The notes under the pieces were generated by a model, which was not told where the DNA came from, ran no database searches, and saw only the letters and a list, made by a program, of their open reading frames with translations. DNA of 64,000 nucleotides from Bombyx mori. Lineage: Eukaryota > Arthropoda > Insecta > Lepidoptera > Bombycidae. The translations under genes and the position numbers were made by a program. Shown here piece after piece: positions 58,181 through 64,000 of the stretch (position 1 is its first letter; the number at the start of each line of letters is the position of its first letter). Location of the stretch: assembly GCF_030269925.1 (NCBI RefSeq), contig NC_085107.1:15128001-15192000 (forward strand), read 5' to 3'.

Positions 58181-59231
58181 GAACACACGACAGCAATACC
58201 TAGGCTGCGACGGTGGCACCTATTCCTGAGGCGCAATATTATTGCACTACGCAAGTAATTGCTCAATGGTTGTTATGCTCAACTTCGTTGTTATAACACT
58301 AAGAGAAATTTTACTATACTCACAAAAAGAAATAGGGTTGTACTATTCTGGGCAACACAATGTCCACAAGAATGTTCACAAGAAGAGAAAATAATGTCAA
58401 CTATTAAGCAATTTTATTTACTTTCCAGAGTTATAAATTTCGTACATTATGTACATAAATAAATTCTATTTTGATTAGAGCTTTGCAAACGATTCCAAAA
58501 AAAAATTTCAACAAAATATATGTATGGTCATCGCATTTTAGTTGTAACCCTGCACTTAAACTCAAATGCTAATAACGGTTTTGAGGATAACGATACTAAT
58601 ACATTTAGTGTTCCGATAGCACTAAAGTTTATGTCTGTTAAATCGTTAATTTTAATTATACATTTTAACGGTAGCGATTTTGAAAGCCGAAACATGTCAC
58701 GGAAATTTCTATTGATGTCGTCGACCTTAAATACTGACGGTCCATGCTTGTAATAATTCAAATAAAATTAATTTTATACGAATAATCTTTTTGTTTTTAT
58801 AGTGTTCTATATCTCGCTTTGTGCATATATTTTTTTTATAAATTATGTAAATTGTCTTATCAGAGATTCAAAATATTGAAATCGTGAACATGTAATGTTA
58901 TATTATACTGCTAAAAAAGTCCGTGAATTACGAAATTTATCTACGGTAATATCAAATGTCATATCAACCATAGAGTTAGTATGAAATCGAGTCGGAGCTC
59001 TGCTGAAACACAAGATCGCCTTTTAGCTTTGTGAAACAAATCAATCGGTCTTTTCGTCACCTTTAATTAAATATTGAATGTTCCCTGCGGGGTTGTTTGT
59101 TTATATTGTTTGTTATAACAAGTTACATCAATGAGAAAAGATAGGTTGCAGATAGTTGCACGTTGCGATTTGAATGAACGAATACAGTTGTATTGTGAAA
59201 GAGATTTTGGAACAATGCTATATTCGTAGCC
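58181..59231. other. Non-coding stretch
   Basis: AT-rich DNA. A 77-codon frame is open on both strands at 58520-58761, without recognisable motifs. Confidence 0.35.
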
Positions 59232-59583
59232 GTTTTTTTTTTTTAATTGCATAGATTGGTGGACGAGCTCACGGCCCACCTTGTGTTAAGTAGTTATTTG
59301 AGTCCACAGACATCTACAAAGTAAATGCCGCCCCCCCAAGTTGAGATATGAGTTCTAAGGTACGAGTATAGTTACAACGGCTGCCCCACCCTTCAAATTA
59401 TAATTTTGCGGGTTTGATTTTTATTACACGGTGTTATTCCTTCACCGTGGAAATCAATCATGCACATCTGTTAATACGTATTTCATTACAAAAATTGGTA
59501 CCCGCCTATGGGATTCGAACATCGTTGCATCGCTCAACACGAATGAATGCACCGGACGTCTTATCCTTTAGGCCACGACGACA
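59232..59583 (-). mobile_element. tRNA-headed SINE with a Bm1-type 3' half
   Basis: On the minus strand it starts with a tRNA-like head (A box near GTGGCCTAAAGGATAAGACG, B box GTTCGAATCCC at about 59511-59521). A unique middle follows, then AAACCCGCAAAATTATAATT joined to the Bm1 3' half and a poly-A tail (T-run at 59234). The Bm1 part between the GCGTAATTACTGG boundary and TTGAAGGGTGGGGC is missing here, an internal deletion relative to the copy at 31.0-31.3 kb. The head indicates transcription by RNA polymerase III. Confidence 0.8.
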
Positions 59584-59981
59584 AAGCCTACTTTAAAATT
59601 CATACACCATTTTAAATACGTAGAGACTACATAATGCAAATTATTTTGTATACTTTTTTATAAATAAGTTTAGTCTGATTTTAAGTAAAAAGATATTACC
59701 AAATTATGCGTTGATGCATTCGAATCGTCTCAGAGTGATACGCACTCATTAAACATAAAATATAATATAAAATAATATTAATATGTGCATACAAAAATTG
59801 AAAAGAAATGTAATCTTAGTTAATAAATTTTGATATTAAAACACAAGAAAATCCGAAAGAAGAACTTAAATCTAAATTTGAAATCAGATTTGGAAACATT
59901 TTGAATTTAGAATTAATTTACTTTAAGTTTGCATTAAAAAAATTCAGCTCCGATAATACACAAACGTTTACAAAACTTAAA

Positions 59982-60065
59982 CCTACTCTGATGTCATACT
60001 CTCCTGGTACAGTTGCATCAACGACATTGCGTTCGTTGCAATATGCTGAGATAAAAAAAAATTGC
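59982..60065 (+). repeat. Block B, copy 2
   Basis: Direct-strand copy of the block at 58070-58180, encoding KPTLMSYSPGTVASTTLRSL. It is followed 80 bp later by a Bm1-type tail piece at 60143-60173. Confidence 0.75.
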
Positions 60066-60142
60066 AAACAATTTCATTTGCTTGTTTGTTTGTCATCTGT
60101 TGTTGCTAATGGTGAAATGACTATTTATTGTAAATCTGTCTT

Positions 60143-60173
60143 TGGGCTCCGATAACCACTTAACACCAGGTCG
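60143..60173 (+). mobile_element. Bm1-type tail fragment
   Basis: TTTGGGCTCCGATAACCACT then TAACACCAGGT matches the Bm1 3' region. Both sides are lost. Confidence 0.7.
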
Positions 60174-60715
60174 ACACGTTCGCTAACTTTTCCACTTTTG
60201 TTTAAAATAAATAGTTTGAGAAGCAAAAACCTTGTCGTCAATTAATTGGTTTTGTTTTTATTGTATACCGATTAAGAACACATTCCATAACAACATTAGT
60301 TTTTTACATCTTACAAGCGTACAACACGTTTGATTATAAGTGGCTATTAACAATACATTAATATAATAGCCTTGGTGCGTGGCCAAACTATTTATTGGCT
60401 ATATATTAATCAGTTCTCTCTTCACAGCCCTCGTATGAAAAACAGTAATTAGTTATCGTACTATGCATATTATTAAAGCTGTAATCAAAAGAACAAAAAT
60501 AAATGAGTAATTTAATTTTAATAATAAATTCAATTTGTATTGAAATGTGAACTCAAATAATTTTTCCGTTTTGATTTAAATCTATCGAGCGTTATGGACC
60601 GCAAAGCTGAGTAATTTTTCAAAATATCCCAGGTTGTTTCAGATTATAAAATAATTAATTAAATTGTATCTGACAACAGGCACTGAGGAACGTGATATAT
60701 CGAAAATTTATAATA
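60174..60715. other. Non-coding stretch
   Basis: AT-rich DNA with no recognisable feature. Confidence 0.4.
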
Positions 60716-61879
60716 TCTAGTTACTACTAGAAAACAGCTCTAGGCTCAAGATATAAATTTACGGTATCTGTAAATATATCACGAGACTACCTATTAATAT
60801 TACTATACGTGTTTATAAATTTGTGGCTGAAAATTCAAATGCTGCTTAGAATATACTAATTACAAACGAAGAATTAAGTCTTAATTATTTTCTTGCCAAA
60901 AAATAGGAATACGTGTGATTATATCTCATCACTAGAACGTAAAAATGAAATAAATATAAAATGAAATCCGCTCCAATTACGGACAGTGATAAGCGCGCGA
61001 AATATGTGCATCCCTTTCCTCGAAGCTCCTCTCATAGTATATTCTCCTAGTTAACATGCAACAGTAAAATGCACATTCCATTCCAAAATTGCAACTGCAT
61101 ATCTTTAGTAACTCGAAACATCTTATCTCGTAGTGAGCCTCTGTTGCCGCCATTGCTCTCAAGAGCTACCCCGCGAACCCCGCGCAGGTGCCGAGGGAAC
61201 AAATAATCTTTTAATTAATTTATTGTTTACTGTGTAAAGTGTAAGTACTATTTCCGTCTTTTTTATTAACCGTTCTTCACTCTTTCTTGTATTTATAGTT
61301 AATAGAAGAAAACAGCTGTAGCCTGAAGATGTAAATTTACTGTATTTTAAATATGTCACGAGATTATTACTCGTGTAACTCGCACTAATAAATTTTTACT
61401 AAAAGTACAAAAGTTGCTTGGTGCATCATGCTAATTAAGCAAGTAAGAATTAGTGTCTTTGTCAAAGTTCGTAATAAACTGTCTCTCAAGAACGTGAAAA
61501 TTAAATATTAAAAAATTAAATCAGTTCCAATTATGATCATTGATAAGTGCGTGAAATATGTGCATCACTTTCTTCAAATCTCCTCTCGTGATGTCTTGTC
61601 CTTGTACACATGTACTCTATAATGCACGTGCATTGGATAATTGTACCTGCATTTCTGTATTATTAATTTTTTAAATAGCTTATTGTTTAATAAGTGTAAG
61701 TAACATTCCCACTTTTTTCTCAAACTTTTTTCTCTTTCTTGTACTACTGGTTAGTAGTAGGAAACAACTGTAGCCTGAACATATAAAATTTACTATATTT
61801 TTAAATATATCACGAGATTGTAACTCGTACAGCACGCACTAATAAATTTTAACTAAACATACGAATGTTGTTTGGTATA

Positions 61880-62383
61880 TCTATACATTAATACGTGAAG
61901 CAAAAACTTTGTATCCCTTTTTACGAAAATTGCGAGGACGGAGGAGTATGAAATTTTCCACACTTATAGAGAATATAGAGAAGAAGTGCACAATGCAAAA
62001 ATTTTATAACATAATGCATAAAAGATACATTAAATCAATAAAGAAAACATTACATGCATACTATTTATTGTCAAACTTTTGTTCTTGACGTCTGTGGTCA
62101 AATTGAGAATAGATGAAATATTGTTTGTCTTTATTAATATTCTTTAAGTTATAAGAGATGGCGCGACATCGTGAGATGCATCAAGTCTGCCCCTTCCAAC
62201 ACTACATGACGATCACGACCACTCTATCAAGAGTGACACGACTGAGAAGAAGAAGAAGAAGAAGAAAAGTGTAAGCCTTGGCGAAATTTGTGATTATAGA
62301 AGTATAAAATACAATCATAATAGTGTACAAACTTACAATTCCAATTAATTATAGTCGAATTTCGACTACTACGGGACCTCTAG
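61880..62383 (+). mobile_element. Helitron H2 carrying an RTE insertion, in the array
   Basis: Begins TCTATACATTAATACGTGAA after A and ends hairpin GTCGAATTTCGAC, ACGGGACCTCTAG before T. It is longer than its sister at 62855 because of a ~120-bp RTE piece, and lacks about 35 bp present in the sister. Confidence 0.88.
62146..62268 (+). mobile_element. RTE LINE 3' end inserted in the Helitron
   Basis: GATGGCGCGACATCGTGAGA followed by AAGTCTGCCCC and a (GAA)n tail is the usual C-terminal codons and microsatellite end of an RTE LINE. The text is absent from the other H2 Helitrons. Confidence 0.75.
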
Positions 62384-62854
62384 TACTAATTAAAAGAGTA
62401 AGAATTAAGGCGTAAATTTCTTTGACACGAAACAATTATACGAGTATGTCTGACAAGAACGTCAAAATCAAATAATATAACATGAAAAGATATCCAACTT
62501 CGAGAATTCATAATTTCGCGAAATATGTGCATTACTTTCCTCGAACCTTCTCACATGGCGTGTTCTCCTAGTAGACATGCAACACTAAAATGCACGTTGC
62601 ATTGGATGCACCTGCATTTCTTTATTAATAGTATTTTGAATAGGTAACTTATTGTTTAATTTAATAGCTGTAAGTGTTACATTTCCCTCTTTTTTCTCAA
62701 ACATTTTTCTCTCTTTCTTGTACTTCTGGTTAGTAGTAGGAAACAACTGTAGCCTGAACATATAAATTTACTGTATTTTTAAATATATTACAAGATTGTA
62801 ACTCGTACATCACGCACTAATAAATGGCTAAACATACAAATGTTGCTTGGTGTA

Positions 62855-63273
62855 TCTATATATTAATACGTGAAGCAAAAACTTTGTATCCCTTTTTACG
62901 AAAATTGCGCGGACGGAGAAGTATGAAATTTTCCACACCTATAGGGAATATAGAGAAGAAGTGTACAATGCTAATATTTTTTTTAAATAATGAATAAAAG
63001 ATACATTAAATCGATAAAGAAAATATTACACACGCTACTTACCATGTATTTGACGCACACACGCATGCATATTATTTATTGTCAAACTTTTGTTCTTAAC
63101 GTCTGTTGTCAAATTGAGAATAGATGAAATATTGTTTGTCTTTGTTAATAATTTTTATAGTGTAATCTTGGCGAAATTTAGGATTATAGAATTGTAAAAT
63201 ACAAGCATAATAGTGTACAAACTTACAATTCCAATTAATTATAGTCGAATTTCGACTACTGCGGGGCCTCTAG
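62855..63273 (+). mobile_element. Helitron H2, clean copy in the array
   Basis: Starts TCTATATATTAATACGTGAA after A, ends hairpin GTCGAATTTCGAC, GCGGGGCCTCTAG before T, 419 bp. The matching empty site is at 63735-63755. Confidence 0.92.
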
Positions 63274-64000
63274 TCCTAATTAAAAGAGTAAGAATTAAGG
63301 CGTAAATTTCTTTGACACGAAACAATTATACGAGTATGTCTCACAAGAACGTGAAAATCAAATAATATAACATGAAAAGATATCCAATTTCGAGAATTCA
63401 TAATTTCGCGAAATATGTGCATTACTTTCCTCGAACCTTCTCACATGGCGTATTCTCCTAGTAGACATGCAACACTAAAATGCACGTTGCATTGGATGCA
63501 CCTGTATTTCTTTATTAATAGTATTTTAAATAGGTAACTTATTGTTTAATTAGTAGCTGTAAGTTACATTTCCCTCTTTTTTCTCAAACGTTTTTCTCTC
63601 TTTCTTGTACTTCTGGTTAGTAGTAGGAAACAGCTGTAGCCTGAACATATAAAATTTACTGTATTTTTTAATATATATCACAAGATTGTAACTCGTACAT
63701 CACGCACTAATAAATGGCTAAACGTACAAATGTTGCTTGGTATATACTAATTAAAAGAGTAAGAATTAAGGCGTAAATTTCTTTGACACGAAATAATTAT
63801 ACGAGTATGTCTCACATGAACGTGAATATGAAATAATATAAAATGAAATCAGTTCTAATTAAGGACATTGATAACCGCACGAAATATGTGCATCACTTTC
63901 CACGAAGCTCCTCTCATGTTGTGTTTTCCTAGTTAACGTACAAGACTAAAATGCACATCAAATTGGAACATTGAAACTGCATTTCTTTGTTAATTTTTAA

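Larger units (their letters stand above)
60716..64000 (+). repeat. Tandem array of ~470-bp units, running off the window
   Basis: At least five units plus a partial one: tail of unit 0 (60716-60853), unit 1 (60854-61429, with a ~90-bp GC-rich extra segment), unit 2 (61430-61879), unit 3 (62384-62854), unit 4 (63274-63744) and unit 5 (63745 to the edge). Shared marks are CGAAATATGTGCAT, TCTCCTAGTAGACATGCAAC, CTGTAGCCTGAACATATAAA and the junction TGTTGCTTGGTATATACTAA. Units 3 and 4 are the most alike, both 471 bp by these borders. The junctions 2/3 and 3/4 hold Helitrons. No coding frame is shared. Confidence 0.88.

Noticed and set aside
58520..58761. Overlapping 77-codon frames on both strands
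   Set aside because: Neither strand gives a recognisable protein. The simultaneous openness is short enough to occur by chance in AT-rich DNA.
59505..59583. Candidate functional tRNA gene
   Set aside because: A and B boxes are present, but the acceptor stem does not close convincingly and the sequence continues into SINE body and poly-A. It is therefore the head of a SINE.
60716..64000. CRISPR-like or bacterial repeat array
   Set aside because: Units are ~470 bp, AT-rich and interrupted by Helitrons. This is a eukaryotic tandem repeat, not short repeats with unique spacers.

Overview
The window is AT-rich, intron- and repeat-dominated insect DNA and is almost certainly from a silkmoth (Bombyx mori or a close relative). 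The main reason is the presence of several copies of the Bm1-type SINE, including near-complete ones at 16460-16703, 31036-31284 and 52632-52866. Other lepidopteran hallmarks are poly-A LINE tails, RTE-type LINE remnants with microsatellite tails, short non-autonomous Helitrons ending in CTAG, and housekeeping promoters with TGACATTT/AAATGTCA motifs. Nothing looks bacterial, viral or organellar, and no CRISPR array or rRNA is visible.

Layout. 1-20 kb is mostly non-coding DNA with a LINE-like 3' repeat at the left edge, a Helitron (7.4 kb), a broken RTE LINE (8.6-9.1 kb), fragments of a poly-A LINE (10.2, 12.5 kb), a second Helitron family (15.7 kb), a Bm1 and an inverted pair of a common 3' repeat (17.9/18.4 kb). 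20.1-24.1 kb holds an intact-ORF poly-A LINE inserted into a small terminal-inverted-repeat element. 27.8-30.6 kb is the one clear host gene, an intronless SERAC1 homologue (minus strand), with a possible divergent gene starting 300 bp upstream. 34.19-37.06 kb is a structurally complete pogo-type DNA transposon flanked by TA, encoding a 712-residue transposase with a C-terminal PHD-type zinc finger. 41.08-41.46 kb carries what looks like the last coding exon of an unidentified Ser/Pro-rich, probably regulatory, protein. 44-46 kb is a cluster of Helitrons and other repeats. 57-60 kb has old SINEs, a tRNA-headed SINE and an inverted duplicated block. 60.7 kb to the right edge is a tandem array of ~470-bp units, two junctions of which are filled by Helitrons, one of them carrying an RTE insertion.

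How the parts relate. Most of the recognisable sequence is mobile DNA interacting with mobile DNA. The Bm1 SINE shares about 70 bp of 3' end with the LINE at 20-24 kb, making that LINE family the natural candidate for supplying its reverse transcriptase. The LINE sits inside a small DNA transposon, RTE sits inside Helitron, and Helitron sits inside a satellite-like unit. The host genes seen are SERAC1 (mitochondria/ER phospholipid remodelling) and partial, unidentified genes whose other exons lie in long introns or outside the window. Family names for elements are from recognition of features, not database searches.
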